From: Chloroflexota bacterium
GTDB taxonomy: Bacteria; Chloroflexota; Anaerolineae; Anaerolineales; VGOW01
Length of the DNA: 64,000 nt
NCBI GenBank assembly: GCA_016197225.1
Contig: JACPWC010000071.1
Location: 78,217 to 142,216 of the forward strand
Direction: 5' to 3'
Shown here piece by piece: positions 35,390 through 44,202 of the stretch. The stretch's first letter is position 1; every line of letters starts with the position of its first letter. Both the position numbers and the translations under genes were made by a program. The notes beneath the pieces are model-generated. The model was not told the origin of the DNA. It searched no databases and saw nothing but the letters and a program-made list of their open reading frames with translations.

Positions 35390-36645
35390 TAATCCCCGGC
35401 CAGCAGTTCAACTTCGGAGACGAAGGTTTCAAAGGCGTGGCCCTGAGATTCAAGCGAGATGGCGTTGATGATGGCCGGCTCAGCGCCAGTGGTGGTGTTC
35501 TTGAACAACACGATCAACTCCGGCGAATCGTAAAGATACCAGCCGTTGCGCTCCACCCGCTGGTGCAAACTCTGCGGCGGCGGGCAGGTGACGCACGAGG
35601 CGGGCAGTCTGGGATCGGCCAGATAATAAAAGCCCTGTATCCACTCGTGGCTGTTGCCGGCCTTGTCGGTGTATTCGATCTTCACCATCAGCGGGCACTC
35701 CGAGCCGTACTGGCCGCAACTCTGCACGTTCTGGTTGGCCAGGCGCACGGCCAGGTGCAGGCGTAGCGTTTTGTAGTCGCGCACGTCGCGGTTGATCACC
35801 TGCCGGATTCCGGTGCGGCCCCAGTTGAGGCCGGGCCGGAGGAAATGCGCCACGTTGCGCTCGGCCCCGGTCTCGCGGGTGATCTCGCCCAACACGTCGC
35901 CCGGCGTGCGATCCTGGTAGATGCTCCAGGCCGGGGAGAGCGACTCTGAAAAATCACCGTTGACGATCAAGTTATTTTCACCGGTAAAGACGCCTTGCGG
36001 CGGTTGGCCGGCTATTACCAGCGTGCGCTCGTCGGCGGCCAGAGTCAGGCTTTGCCCCTGGGCCGAAACGGTGGCCGACCCCTGGCGCACGGCCACTTCC
36101 GTGCCTTTGTCGGTGACTTCGACCGAATAACTGCCGGGGTGATCCAACAGGACAGCGCCGTGCGGGGTGTTGAGGGTGATCATCACCGGGCGAGCCGCGT
36201 TCTCCTCCAGGTTCACCCGCGCCCGCCCGCTTTGCAATTCAACCGTCATGTGGTGCGGCAGGGCGCTCCACATGAAGCGCGGCGAGAGCATCTGGCTGAG
36301 GGTGGCCCGTGTGCCGCCGTAAATTTGCATCGCCCCCAGCGCCGTCGTCTCGTCGGGCGCAAAGAACTGCACCACCGCCTGCGCGCCCGGGTCGCTTTCA
36401 ATTTCGGTGCCGGGGCTGAGGCCGGGCACGGTTTCGATGACGGCTTCGGGCCGGGCCGCGCCCGGCGACAAGATCAGCACCGTGCCCGACACCAGCGTGA
36501 TCGAAGCCTCCTGCGCGGTTTCGGTGGTGAGCAAATACCAGCGCGCAGTGAGCGGCGCCGAGACCACGAGCAGGCAGAAGATCACAAAGGACGTGATCAG
36601 AATTGACCAGGCGGTGCGCTCGATTTGGTAATGGTTGTTTTGCAT
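35389..36645 (-). CDS. FecR-domain membrane-anchored protein
   Basis: A 418-residue protein with one N-terminal transmembrane helix (about 14-36) and an extracytoplasmic FecR-like domain (about 45-225: SITLVSGTVLI, LNTPHGAVLLDHPGSYSVEV, TEVAVRQGSATVSAQG). A C-terminal beta-sandwich resembling a carbohydrate-binding module (LIVNGDFSESLSPAWSIYQD) and a cysteine-containing loop follow. Unlike classic FecR it has no cytoplasmic sigma-binding N-terminus and no ECF sigma gene nearby. Probably a surface glycan-binding or sensing protein. ATG 36645 begins just before the membrane helix. Confidence 0.8.
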   Translation of the reverse strand: MQNNHYQIERTAWSILITSFVIFCLLVVSAPLTARWYLLTTETAQEASITLVSGTVLILSPGAARPEAVIETVPGLSPGTEIESDPGAQAVVQFFAPDETTALGAMQIYGGTRATLSQMLSPRFMWSALPHHMTVELQSGRARVNLEENAARPVMITLNTPHGAVLLDHPGSYSVEVTDKGTEVAVRQGSATVSAQGQSLTLAADERTLVIAGQPPQGVFTGENNLIVNGDFSESLSPAWSIYQDRTPGDVLGEITRETGAERNVAHFLRPGLNWGRTGIRQVINRDVRDYKTLRLHLAVRLANQNVQSCGQYGSECPLMVKIEYTDKAGNSHEWIQGFYYLADPRLPASCVTCPPPQSLHQRVERNGWYLYDSPELIVLFKNTTTGAEPAIINAISLESQGHAFETFVSEVELLAGD

Positions 36646-36656
36646 GTGGAAAAGGG

Positions 36657-36935
36657 TCAGTGGACGTGGAAGCCGGTGAATTCGCCGCTGGCGGCTTCCC
36701 ACTCCGAGACCACCCGCTCGACGCAGGCGTGGGTTGGGCCGACGCGCAAAAAGTCCAGCAGACTCTCCAGCGCCGGCTTTGGGCCTTCGGCCATCACTTC
36801 CACCGAGCCGCCAGGCAGGTTGCGCACCCAGCCGGTGAGGTTGAGCGAGCGCGCTGTCTGGCGGGTGGTGTCGCGAAAGTAAACGCCCTGGACAAGGCCG
36901 TGAATGCGGGCATGAAGGCGAGTGGATTCTACCAT
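36657..36935 (-). CDS. acyP: Acylphosphatase
   Basis: A 92-residue small enzyme that hydrolyses acyl phosphates. It has GLVQGVYFRDTTRQTA with the catalytic Arg and GWVRNLPGGSVEVMAEG with the catalytic Asn. Length is typical. ATG 36935 lies within the end of the upstream nuclease gene (7-nt overlap), so they are co-translated. Confidence 0.95.
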   Translation of the reverse strand: MVESTRLHARIHGLVQGVYFRDTTRQTARSLNLTGWVRNLPGGSVEVMAEGPKPALESLLDFLRVGPTHACVERVVSEWEAASGEFTGFHVH

Positions 36936-37471
36936 TTGACCGCCACGGTCTTCACCCGCCCGAACTTGTCGCGGTATTTGAGGTGCTTGTGTTGTTGGCC
37001 GTAGTCGTACAACTCGCGAGTCACTTGCACGTCCTGGCGGCAGTAATCGAGCACCTTCTCCACCTGCCCGGCCTTGAACCAGGCTACAGCTTGCAGGCCG
37101 TCGGCGCTTTTGCTGTGATTGAGGGTGGCGGCGGCCACCGAATCGAGCGAGAGCCGGAAGCCCAGCGTTTGATAAATGTTCTCCAGCATGTCGAGGGTGG
37201 GCAGTTGAAGCGGTTTCCCGGCGTAAGGCCGCAGGACTTCATAATCGAAGCGGCGGGTGTTGAAGCCCACTACCAGGCCGGCGGTGCGCAAGTCGGCCAG
37301 CAGTTTGTCCACGTCGGCTTCGAGATAGTCGGTAAATTCGCCGCTGGTCAGGTTATACGTCACCGCGCAGGCCAGCTTCATTTTGGCGATGTTGCTCCAG
37401 CCGCCCACGTCGTCGGAGAGAAGCTGGGTTTCAAGGTCGAAGATGAGGGTGGGAGCGGTTGAAGTGGACAT
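36929..37471 (-). CDS. RNase H-like DEDDy exonuclease-fold protein
   Basis: A 180-residue protein of the YprB/ribonuclease H-like group. Exonuclease motifs are DLETQ (I), GFNTRRFDYEVL (II) and LDYCRQDVQVTREL (III, Tyr/Asp). It would degrade nucleic acid 3' ends. ATG 37471 is preferred. The frame stays open upstream through the heptamer array, which would add SFVICHW repeats, a peptide produced by repeats rather than by selection. It overlaps acyP. Confidence 0.85.
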   Translation of the reverse strand: MSTSTAPTLIFDLETQLLSDDVGGWSNIAKMKLACAVTYNLTSGEFTDYLEADVDKLLADLRTAGLVVGFNTRRFDYEVLRPYAGKPLQLPTLDMLENIYQTLGFRLSLDSVAAATLNHSKSADGLQAVAWFKAGQVEKVLDYCRQDVQVTRELYDYGQQHKHLKYRDKFGRVKTVAVKW

Positions 37472-37496
37472 GGTAAATGATCCCTTCGGGTGGCAA

Positions 37497-37566
37497 ATGA
37501 CAAATGACCAATGACAAATGACGAATGACCAATGACAAATGACGAATGACCAATGACGAGTGACGA
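37497..37566. repeat. Ten-unit heptamer array (ATGACNA)
   Basis: Ten consecutive 7-mers: nine of ATGACAA, ATGACCA or ATGACGA and a final GTGACGA. It lies in the gap between the MA-clan peptidase and nuclease genes, the longest array of this kind in the window. It is strikingly like the STRR heptamers of Nostoc/Anabaena. Confidence 0.9.
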
Positions 37567-37586
37567 TGAACAAAAGTTGTCGTCCG

Positions 37587-38780
37587 TCACCGTTTTCGCC
37601 GGGGCGCGAAGATGAGGGCGGCGATGGCAATGGCCGGCAGGCCGAAGACGGCCAGAGCCGGGAGGGTGTCGCGCAGAAACTTGGTGACCGGGCTGGCTTC
37701 CAGCACATCGTTTTGCCAGTCGGCTTGTAGTTCGGCCAGGCTCACGTTGAGCACCCGTTGCACGCCGCCCTCGCACGAGGCCCCGTCGCGGTACGCCAAT
37801 AGCAGGTCGTTCATCTCACCCGGCCCCCAGCGATCCAGAATATAGCGGGACATGGATCGGCTTTGGGCGTAGGAGAGCAGGGCCTTATCCTGATCCACGG
37901 CAAAGGGCGCGCACAAGACGCGGAGGGTGATCAGCGAGTCGGTTCGGGCGGCGGCATCGAGGGCAAGCGCCAGGTCGGAGCGCGGTTGCAGTTCGTTGTT
38001 GGCCGCCAGCCCCTCGTCCAGCCAGCGCGGCATGTTGTCGTAGCCGGGGCCGACCACCTGATAGATCATGACGTGAGTCAATTCGTGCGGCAGGTCGCGC
38101 TCCAGGTTGAGCACGGCTTCGGGGCCGGGGGCGGCGGTGATGAGCACCACCCCCAGTTCCGGGTCGGCGTGGCCGGCCACCCATTCGCGTCCGCCGAGCC
38201 GCAGGCCCGATTGCAAGTCGTCAATGTTGGCGTATACGTAGACGTTGATCTCCGGCGGCGACTGGGCGGCAATGAAACGGCTGACCTGGTTGAGGGCTTT
38301 GTAGCCGATGTCGGCGATGGCCTGACCGAAGATCAGGTCGCCGTTGTACCAGTGAGCGTTGATGGCGCCGCGCCCGACGGTTTGCCAGTTGAAGCGGTTG
38401 TCTTCGTAAATTTTGATCGCGTCTTCAGTCACCAGGGTGTGGCCGTCGGCGTCGGTGAGCCGCCAGGAGTAATGAACGGGCGCGAAGGGCGGGATGGGCC
38501 GGGCCTGCAAGTCCCAGGTGTATTTGGTTTCGATCCGGGGCGAGGGGGTGATGGGCACTTCGAGGACGTCAGTGTGGTCGGCGTCCCCGATTTGCACCAG
38601 CAGGAAGGCGGAAATGATGTTCGACTCGCTGTGGGCGACGAGGGTGAAGATCATCTGCCCGCCGAAGGTGTAGATCACGTCGTTGGAGTCGTCAACGATG
38701 CCGACCTGGGCCTGGGCGGGGCGGGCGGCTTGAACGAAGAGGACTGATAAGAGAGACAGGGTGACAAGCAGGCGAGGCAT
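37587..38780 (-). CDS. Secreted gluzincin (MA-clan) metallopeptidase with C-terminal anchor
   Basis: A 397-residue protein with a signal peptide (cleavage near AQAQV), a beta-rich N-terminal domain, then a zinc peptidase domain with HELTH (His232, Glu233, His236) and third ligand Glu256 in WLDEGLA. A C-terminal transmembrane helix and RRKR stop-transfer tail follow. It fits the peptidase MA-like family of surface proteases. ATG 38780 opens the signal peptide. The AEC transporter ends 7 nt upstream. Confidence 0.88.
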   Translation of the reverse strand: MPRLLVTLSLLSVLFVQAARPAQAQVGIVDDSNDVIYTFGGQMIFTLVAHSESNIISAFLLVQIGDADHTDVLEVPITPSPRIETKYTWDLQARPIPPFAPVHYSWRLTDADGHTLVTEDAIKIYEDNRFNWQTVGRGAINAHWYNGDLIFGQAIADIGYKALNQVSRFIAAQSPPEINVYVYANIDDLQSGLRLGGREWVAGHADPELGVVLITAAPGPEAVLNLERDLPHELTHVMIYQVVGPGYDNMPRWLDEGLAANNELQPRSDLALALDAAARTDSLITLRVLCAPFAVDQDKALLSYAQSRSMSRYILDRWGPGEMNDLLLAYRDGASCEGGVQRVLNVSLAELQADWQNDVLEASPVTKFLRDTLPALAVFGLPAIAIAALIFAPRRKR

Positions 38781-38787
38781 ATGTTCA

Positions 38788-39696
38788 CTATTGAAGGAAG
38801 GCGATGAGAGGAGCGAGGGTGAGCGGGCTGAGCAGGGTGGTGACGAACACCACGCCGGTGACAAAGACCGGGTCAACATTGTATTCGACGGCGATGATGG
38901 TGGTGATGACGGCGGTGGGCATGGAGGCTTCCACCACCGCCGCTTGCCGGGCCGGGCCGGCGAGGCCCACCAGGGCCGCCATCAGCAACCCGACGAGCGG
39001 GCCGCAGACCAATTGAAAGATCGAAGCCGTTGTCACCAGGCGCAAATTTTCCGGTCGGCGCACTTCGGCCAGTTGCAGGCCCAGCACCACCAGCATCACC
39101 GGCAGGGCGGCCTGGCTCAACAACTTGACGGCGCGAAAGATCGGTAGGGGCAATTCCCAGCCCATCAATCGTAGAAAGATGGCGAGGATAAGACCGTAGA
39201 TCATCGGCACTTTGAAAACGCCCACCAGCGCCTGGCGCAATGCCGCCCGGCCACTGGAGGCGACCACAATGCCGGCGGTGTAAACCAGCGCGGTGCTCAC
39301 CACGTAATAAATGGTGGCCCAGGCCAGGGCGGTTTCCCCGAAGGCAAACAGGTTGAGGGGCAGGCCGTAGTTGCCGCCGTTGCCAAACATGTTGACGAGC
39401 ACCAGCCCGGCCAGAGTGTGACGCTCCAGCCTGAGCAGGCGGCCAAATAAAAATGCGGCCAGCCCCAGCAGGGCCACGGTTCCGGCGGTGAAGAGGGCCA
39501 TGCGCCCGAATTGCTCGCCGCTCAGGTTGCTTTCGGTAAACGAGGTGAGCACCAGGCACGGGCTGAAGATGTAGAAGATGATGCGCGAGAGGGTTTTGAG
39601 ATCGATCTTCTGCGCCCGGCCAATGGCAAACCCGGCGCCGGCGGCCAGCAGGATCGGCGCGATCTGGTTCAGCAGGATGGAAAAGAGCAATGTCAA
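38788..39696 (-). CDS. AEC-family (auxin efflux carrier-like) transporter
   Basis: A 302-residue polytopic protein with the ten-helix AEC layout: an Asn/Gly-rich broken helix (NMFGNGGNYGLPLNL) in the first half and PTAVITTIIAVEY in the second. AEC transporters export organic anions such as malate; the substrate here is unknown. The start overlaps the HEAT gene stop by 4 nt, so it belongs to the rseP operon. Confidence 0.9.
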   Translation of the reverse strand: MTLLFSILLNQIAPILLAAGAGFAIGRAQKIDLKTLSRIIFYIFSPCLVLTSFTESNLSGEQFGRMALFTAGTVALLGLAAFLFGRLLRLERHTLAGLVLVNMFGNGGNYGLPLNLFAFGETALAWATIYYVVSTALVYTAGIVVASSGRAALRQALVGVFKVPMIYGLILAIFLRLMGWELPLPIFRAVKLLSQAALPVMLVVLGLQLAEVRRPENLRLVTTASIFQLVCGPLVGLLMAALVGLAGPARQAAVVEASMPTAVITTIIAVEYNVDPVFVTGVVFVTTLLSPLTLAPLIAFLQ

Positions 39697-40691
39697 TTCA
39701 GGCGGGCTTGGCGCGCGCGCGGATCGTCTTCGTCGTCATCGTCGAGGCCCAGCAGGCTAAAGTCGGCAATGCCGTCCATCAGTTCGGTGTTGGCCAGGGC
39801 GTCGTCAATGATCTCGGCCAGTTCCTCGTCGTCGGTGTCTTCCAGCAGGTTCTGCAACAACTCGCGGGCGTCATCGCCGCCGATCTCGCCCAGCGCCCAG
39901 ATGCTGATTTCTTTGACTTCGGGGTCATCGTCGCGAATGAGTTGGCCCAGAGCCGGGATGGCATCGGCCAGCGACAGTTCGCAGGCGGCCCGCGCCGCCT
40001 CAAACCGGATTCTGGGAGTGCCACGTTCCAGGTTCTCGATCACGGCCCGGCCCCAGCGTTCGCGATTCAAACTGCGGCCCATAGCAAACAGGGCGCTCAC
40101 CTGCAGTTGTTCGTCGTCGCTTGTGTAAGCCTGATTAATGGCGGCGGTCACTTCGGGCTGGTCGGCGAAGCCCAGGGACTCCAACGCCCGGCGGCGAATG
40201 TCGAGGGTGTCGGTTCCGTCGTAAACGGCCAGGAGCGCCTCTTCAACTTTGTGGGCCAGGGCCGGGCCTATTTCTTCCATCTGGCTCAGGTAGATGTACT
40301 GGCCGAGGGCGGTGGCGGCGGCGGCCCGGGCTTCGGAGGCCGGGTCGCGATTGAGAATGACAATAAAGGCGTCAATCAGGTCAACGCCCTCATCTTCCCA
40401 CAGGTTGCGAATGGCCCCGGCCCGCACTTCGCCATCCGGATCGTCGAGGACGGCCCGGGCGACGGCGCGAATATCCAGATCAAAAGTCTCTTCGGCCAGT
40501 TCGCCGAGATCGTTCATGATCGTCAAGCGCCGGGCGGTTGATATTTTGGGCCAGGCTTCGACGAAAGCCGCCACCTGTTTGGCGTTGAGATCAGAGAGGG
40601 CGCGCAGGTCTTGTTTTCGCGGTGGAAATTTTTCATCCGCCAGGTCGGCAAGAATCTGGGGGAAGGCTTTGGGGCCGTGTTTGGTGGGCAT
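39693..40691 (-). CDS. HEAT-repeat protein
   Basis: A 332-residue all-helical protein with about seven HEAT/PBS-lyase-like repeats (for example DPDGEVRAGAIRNLWE, DPASEARAAAATALGQY, DDPEVKEISIWALGEIG) and an acidic C-terminus. Likely a protein-binding scaffold. Located 6 nt after the RseP-like protease gene and overlapping the AEC gene. Confidence 0.9.
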   Translation of the reverse strand: MPTKHGPKAFPQILADLADEKFPPRKQDLRALSDLNAKQVAAFVEAWPKISTARRLTIMNDLGELAEETFDLDIRAVARAVLDDPDGEVRAGAIRNLWEDEGVDLIDAFIVILNRDPASEARAAAATALGQYIYLSQMEEIGPALAHKVEEALLAVYDGTDTLDIRRRALESLGFADQPEVTAAINQAYTSDDEQLQVSALFAMGRSLNRERWGRAVIENLERGTPRIRFEAARAACELSLADAIPALGQLIRDDDPEVKEISIWALGEIGGDDARELLQNLLEDTDDEELAEIIDDALANTELMDGIADFSLLGLDDDDEDDPRARQARLN

Positions 40692-40697
40692 AGGAAC

Positions 40698-41828
40698 TCA
40701 GCGTGGAAAGATGGGATTGAAGATGTCGTTGATGATGAGGAAGACCATGAGCGCCAGCAGGAAAGCCAGGCCCATGACGTGAACAAAGCCCTCGCGCATC
40801 GGCTCCACCCGCCGCCCGCGCACGGCTTCGATAAGGACAAACATAATGCGTCCGCCGTCGAGGGCCGGGAGAGGCAGGAGGTTGGTGAGGGCCAGGGCCA
40901 CGGTGATGGTGCCGATGAATTTGAGAATTGGGAACCAGGCGTTGATTTCAATGGCCGTGTCCACGGCGGCGTCGTTGATGCTCTTGAGGCCGACGACGCT
41001 GACAAAACGCACGTCGCTGGCCTTGATCTCCTGGCTGATAATCCGCACCGGCATCATGATCGTTTCGCTGATCTGATAGAAGACTTCCCTGACTCCAAGA
41101 ACGAAGGCTTGCGGCCACGGATGCTTGACCAGTTGCCAGCCGCTGTCCAGCGCCACGCCCATCGGCCCCTGGCCTTGCGGCCACTCGGTGCGCGGCGTCA
41201 CTTGTATGTTCATCGTCTGGCCGTCGCGGCGGATAGAGAGCGTGACCGGCACGCCCAGGTTCTGGCCCACCACTTCGCTCAGGCGGTTGTTGTTGGTGGT
41301 CACCGCCTCGTCGTTGATGGTCAGGATCGTGTCGCCCGGCCTGAGACCGCCGGCCTCGGCGGGCGTGCCGGAGACGACTTCGGAGATTTTGACGTTGTTA
41401 TCGTAGATCGGCCAGCCGGTGGCGTAGCCGATGGCGAAGACGATGAAGCCGATGAGGAGGTTGGCCGCCGGCCCGGCGGCCAACACGGTGAAGCGGACTC
41501 GTTTAGAAGAGGCGGCCAACCCGTCCGGCACGTTGGGGTCGTCCTCCCCGGCGGGCCGCACAAAGCCGCCGAGCAGTAACCAGTAGAGCGAGTAAATGAC
41601 ATCGTCGGGATCAATATCGGCTGGCGGCTTGCCGAAGAACCAGCGGCGCTTGCCCTGCTTGTCTCGCGCCGTGCCCAGCAGGCGCGGCGGCATGGGCATG
41701 CCGATGCCGAATTCCTTGACCTTGACTTTGAGCTTGATGGCGGCGATGAAGTGGCCCAGTTCGTGGAAGAAGATCAGCCCGCCCAGGACGGCCACAAAGA
41801 TGGCGAAATTGCGGATGGCTTCAAGCAT
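40698..41828 (-). CDS. rseP: RseP-type site-2 intramembrane metalloprotease
   Basis: A 376-residue M50 protease. HELGH (His22, Glu23, His26) lies in the first membrane helix, a PDZ domain (about 145-235: AGGLRPGDTILTINDEAV) is present, and LPLPALDGGR near residue 320 gives the third metal ligand. It cleaves membrane-embedded substrates such as anti-sigma factors or signal-peptide remnants. The loop RDKQGKRRWFFGKPPADIDPDD between helices is longer than in E. coli RseP. First gene of a probable rseP-HEAT-AEC-peptidase unit. Confidence 0.95.
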   Translation of the reverse strand: MLEAIRNFAIFVAVLGGLIFFHELGHFIAAIKLKVKVKEFGIGMPMPPRLLGTARDKQGKRRWFFGKPPADIDPDDVIYSLYWLLLGGFVRPAGEDDPNVPDGLAASSKRVRFTVLAAGPAANLLIGFIVFAIGYATGWPIYDNNVKISEVVSGTPAEAGGLRPGDTILTINDEAVTTNNNRLSEVVGQNLGVPVTLSIRRDGQTMNIQVTPRTEWPQGQGPMGVALDSGWQLVKHPWPQAFVLGVREVFYQISETIMMPVRIISQEIKASDVRFVSVVGLKSINDAAVDTAIEINAWFPILKFIGTITVALALTNLLPLPALDGGRIMFVLIEAVRGRRVEPMREGFVHVMGLAFLLALMVFLIINDIFNPIFPR

Positions 41829-41911
41829 GTTAATTTCCTCTGCGGGAAATTATACCCCGTTGGAGGTTAATGGGGGGTGATAGTTCGGTTGCCGCCCGAT
41901 TGAAGAAAACA

Positions 41912-41943
41912 AAAAGCGGGCAGGAGGCCGCCTGCCCGCTTTT
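41912..41943. terminator. Bidirectional terminator
   Basis: aaaagcgggcagg (41912-41924) pairs with cctgcccgctttt (41931-41943), with T-rich flanks. It ends the sialidase-like transcript before the rseP unit. Confidence 0.9.
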
Positions 41944-41973
41944 GCGTAACATTGAGATTCCGCTGAAGAAGGG

Positions 41974-43494
41974 TTAGCGCGTGATGATCGGCGCGTTGGC
42001 CGAAGCGTGATCAGAAGCCGCGCTGGGGATGGCGTGCTCGCCGCCGGCGTTGACGACAAAGCTACCCGCCGCTCCTCTCAAGCCGCCCGACACTGTGTAC
42101 GTCGCCTGATTACAGTTCGGGGTTGCTGTGGCGCAATCTGTTCCGCCAGCCGTTGGAGTAAAGGCAACCGCAAACGCCCCAAACGCCTGGCCGCTGGCGT
42201 TGAAGGAGGTCGAGATGTAATCGCCAACCATGCGGCCCTGACTGGTGTTGGGGAGCCAGCTCAGGCTCATTGGCCCGGCAATTGCGGTCGGCGCGCTCCA
42301 GCTTGAGCTGCCGTTCGCCGACTCAATGAAACCGACGTTGAGTTGACAGGTGGAGGCGCTACAACTTGACTTGGGGTAGTAGTAGTAAGTCAGCCCCAGG
42401 TGGGCGCTGGCGCCGGAGGTGGCCTTGTCAACCGCCAGGCCCGGAATGAAGTGATCAACTTTGCTGCTGGTGGCGTCAATTGGAATGCGAGTCACTGCCG
42501 ACCAGGTGACGCCGTCATTGGAAGTGCTCATCACAATATCGTTCCGGGCACAACCCGCTCGGAAGCGGCAATCCTGCCAGGCGACATACACCTTGCCAGC
42601 GCTGTCAATTTCGGCGGACGGCAACGGCCCGGTTCGCAGGCCGCCGGCCACGGTGTGGTCTATGGCCGAAGCGACCGTGACGGTGCTGCTCCAGCTTGTG
42701 CCGCCGTTGGTGGAGCGGAAAGCAATGATTTGCGTTTCGTTGGCGTTGGCCGCCGGCACAATCACCGTGCCGTTGGGCTGAACCACCGGCTGGCCGCCGA
42801 GGCCGGTGGCATTGTTAGCCGGCTTGAGGCGCGGCCCCCAGTTCAAGCCGCCGTCCGTTGAGGTGCTCATGTAGATTCGGTCACCATCGCTAAATTCATC
42901 CCATTCGGTATAGCAATTGCCATAGAAAAGGCTGGTGGCCGTGTTGTCGCAGGCAATCCAGTTCTTGTCCACATCGCCGATGGAGGAGTCTGGGATGAGG
43001 ATTGGGTTGCCCCAGGTGAGGCCGCCGTCGGTGGAGCGGCTGGTAACAACGCCTACCCCGCTCACCCCGCCGGCCTCGAGCAGAACCAGAGACGAGATCA
43101 TCCAGACGTTATCCTGGGCGTCGTAGGCGACAGCCGGATCGGTGGCGCGGTCCCAGGGATTGGCCGGGTTGTCGTGCTTGGTGAGGCCGGGCAAATTGCC
43201 GCCCGTCCAGGTCGCGCCGCCATTTGTCGAAGTGGCCCAGGCAATATTGGATGAGCCGCCGTCGAAGAAGCGGCCCGTTTGAGTCGCCATGACAATGGTG
43301 TTGCCAAAGGAGAACGTGTCGGGTTCAACCTGCGTTTTGTGCTGGCTGGTGGTGTTGGTATATGTGTCGAAACTGATCTGGGTGACAGGCACATTGGCGA
43401 AGACGAGCAAGGGCAACGCTAAGACGAGCACGAGCGAAAGGGCCACGATAGCCGCCCGGCGGGTCTGCCGGAGCGCGCGAAAATGCAATTGCAT
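41974..43494 (-). CDS. Secreted sialidase-like beta-propeller with Asp-box repeats
   Basis: A 506-residue secreted protein with a signal peptide (cleavage near VFANVP). At least five Asp-box/BNR motifs are visible (STNGGATW, STDGGLTW, STDGGLNW, STNGGTSW, SNDGVTW), giving a six-bladed propeller. The sialidase arginine triad and FRIP motif are not obvious, so a true neuraminidase is not claimed; it may bind or cleave surface glycans. ATG 43494 has a ggagga ribosome-binding site. Confidence 0.83.
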   Translation of the reverse strand: MQLHFRALRQTRRAAIVALSLVLVLALPLLVFANVPVTQISFDTYTNTTSQHKTQVEPDTFSFGNTIVMATQTGRFFDGGSSNIAWATSTNGGATWTGGNLPGLTKHDNPANPWDRATDPAVAYDAQDNVWMISSLVLLEAGGVSGVGVVTSRSTDGGLTWGNPILIPDSSIGDVDKNWIACDNTATSLFYGNCYTEWDEFSDGDRIYMSTSTDGGLNWGPRLKPANNATGLGGQPVVQPNGTVIVPAANANETQIIAFRSTNGGTSWSSTVTVASAIDHTVAGGLRTGPLPSAEIDSAGKVYVAWQDCRFRAGCARNDIVMSTSNDGVTWSAVTRIPIDATSSKVDHFIPGLAVDKATSGASAHLGLTYYYYPKSSCSASTCQLNVGFIESANGSSSWSAPTAIAGPMSLSWLPNTSQGRMVGDYISTSFNASGQAFGAFAVAFTPTAGGTDCATATPNCNQATYTVSGGLRGAAGSFVVNAGGEHAIPSAASDHASANAPIITR

Positions 43495-43684
43495 AGCTTC
43501 CTCCTGATTGGGGTGAGAATTATGTTGAGACGATGAGTTGCCAGCCTGGGAAACAATTCGATGGTATTCTCCCTGACGCCTCCTTTCTGGCCTAAATAAG
43601 TTGGAGTGAATGGTGCTGTAGAATCAAACCGACGAATCGCCAAAAAGGATACGGAGAATCCGATTAAGAGTTGAGGGCCTTTAT

Positions 43685-44173
43685 TTACCCTACACAGGGC
43701 AACAAGCTGACACTGGTGTCGAGCAGGCTTTGGCTGGTGTTGCCCGCTCCATCCTCGGCCACAATGTAAAACTCCCACGGGCCGTATTCCGACCCTGGCA
43801 CGTCCAGGCCTCTGACAGTTGCCCTGTATTTGTCATTACCCAAAGACTCCAACTCAATTGGCGTGAACGATTGAGCCGCGCCAACGCGATACCATAACAC
43901 CACCTGCGTCACGCCTGACGGATCGGTAATGGTGGCCGTGACCGTGATTGATGTCGGCTTGCAATCTGACTTGGCGAAGACGGCGCTGGAGGCGGCGATG
44001 CTGTCGAAGTCTGGACCGACTGTATCGGCTGAAGTTGGAGAGGCCGGCGGGGCGGTGAGGGTCGGGACATCGCCGCCCCGCGTGGGCGGCGGCTGACCCG
44101 GAATCACCTCCTCGCCCACACAAGCCGCCAATGTCGAAGCGCAGATCATGATGACAAGAAAACTTTTCGTCAT
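43685..44173 (-). CDS. Ig-like lipoprotein
   Basis: A 162-residue lipoprotein: signal peptide MTKSFLVIMICASTLAAC with the lipobox Cys at 18, a Pro/Thr-rich tether, then one Ig-like domain (VTATITDPSGVTQVVLWYRVG...YGPWEFYIVAEDGAGN) and a terminal Cys. It follows the ABC exporter genes and precedes the propeller gene. ATG 44173 gives the best signal peptide; ATG 44206 would add repeat-coded residues. Function unknown. Confidence 0.82.
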   Translation of the reverse strand: MTKSFLVIMICASTLAACVGEEVIPGQPPPTRGGDVPTLTAPPASPTSADTVGPDFDSIAASSAVFAKSDCKPTSITVTATITDPSGVTQVVLWYRVGAAQSFTPIELESLGNDKYRATVRGLDVPGSEYGPWEFYIVAEDGAGNTSQSLLDTSVSLLPCVG

Positions 44174-44202
44174 CCGTTCAATCTGATAAATCCGTTGACC
44201 CT

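Noticed and set aside
35389-36645. FecR anti-sigma regulator of iron uptake
   Set aside because: No ECF sigma gene or TonB receptor adjacent and no cytoplasmic regulatory N-terminus.
37497-37566. Possible CRISPR array
   Set aside because: Units are 7 bases with no spacers, and no cas genes are present. It is a simple tandem repeat.
41974-43494. True sialidase annotation
   Set aside because: Asp boxes are present, but the arginine triad and catalytic Tyr/Glu could not be placed, so only a propeller call is made.
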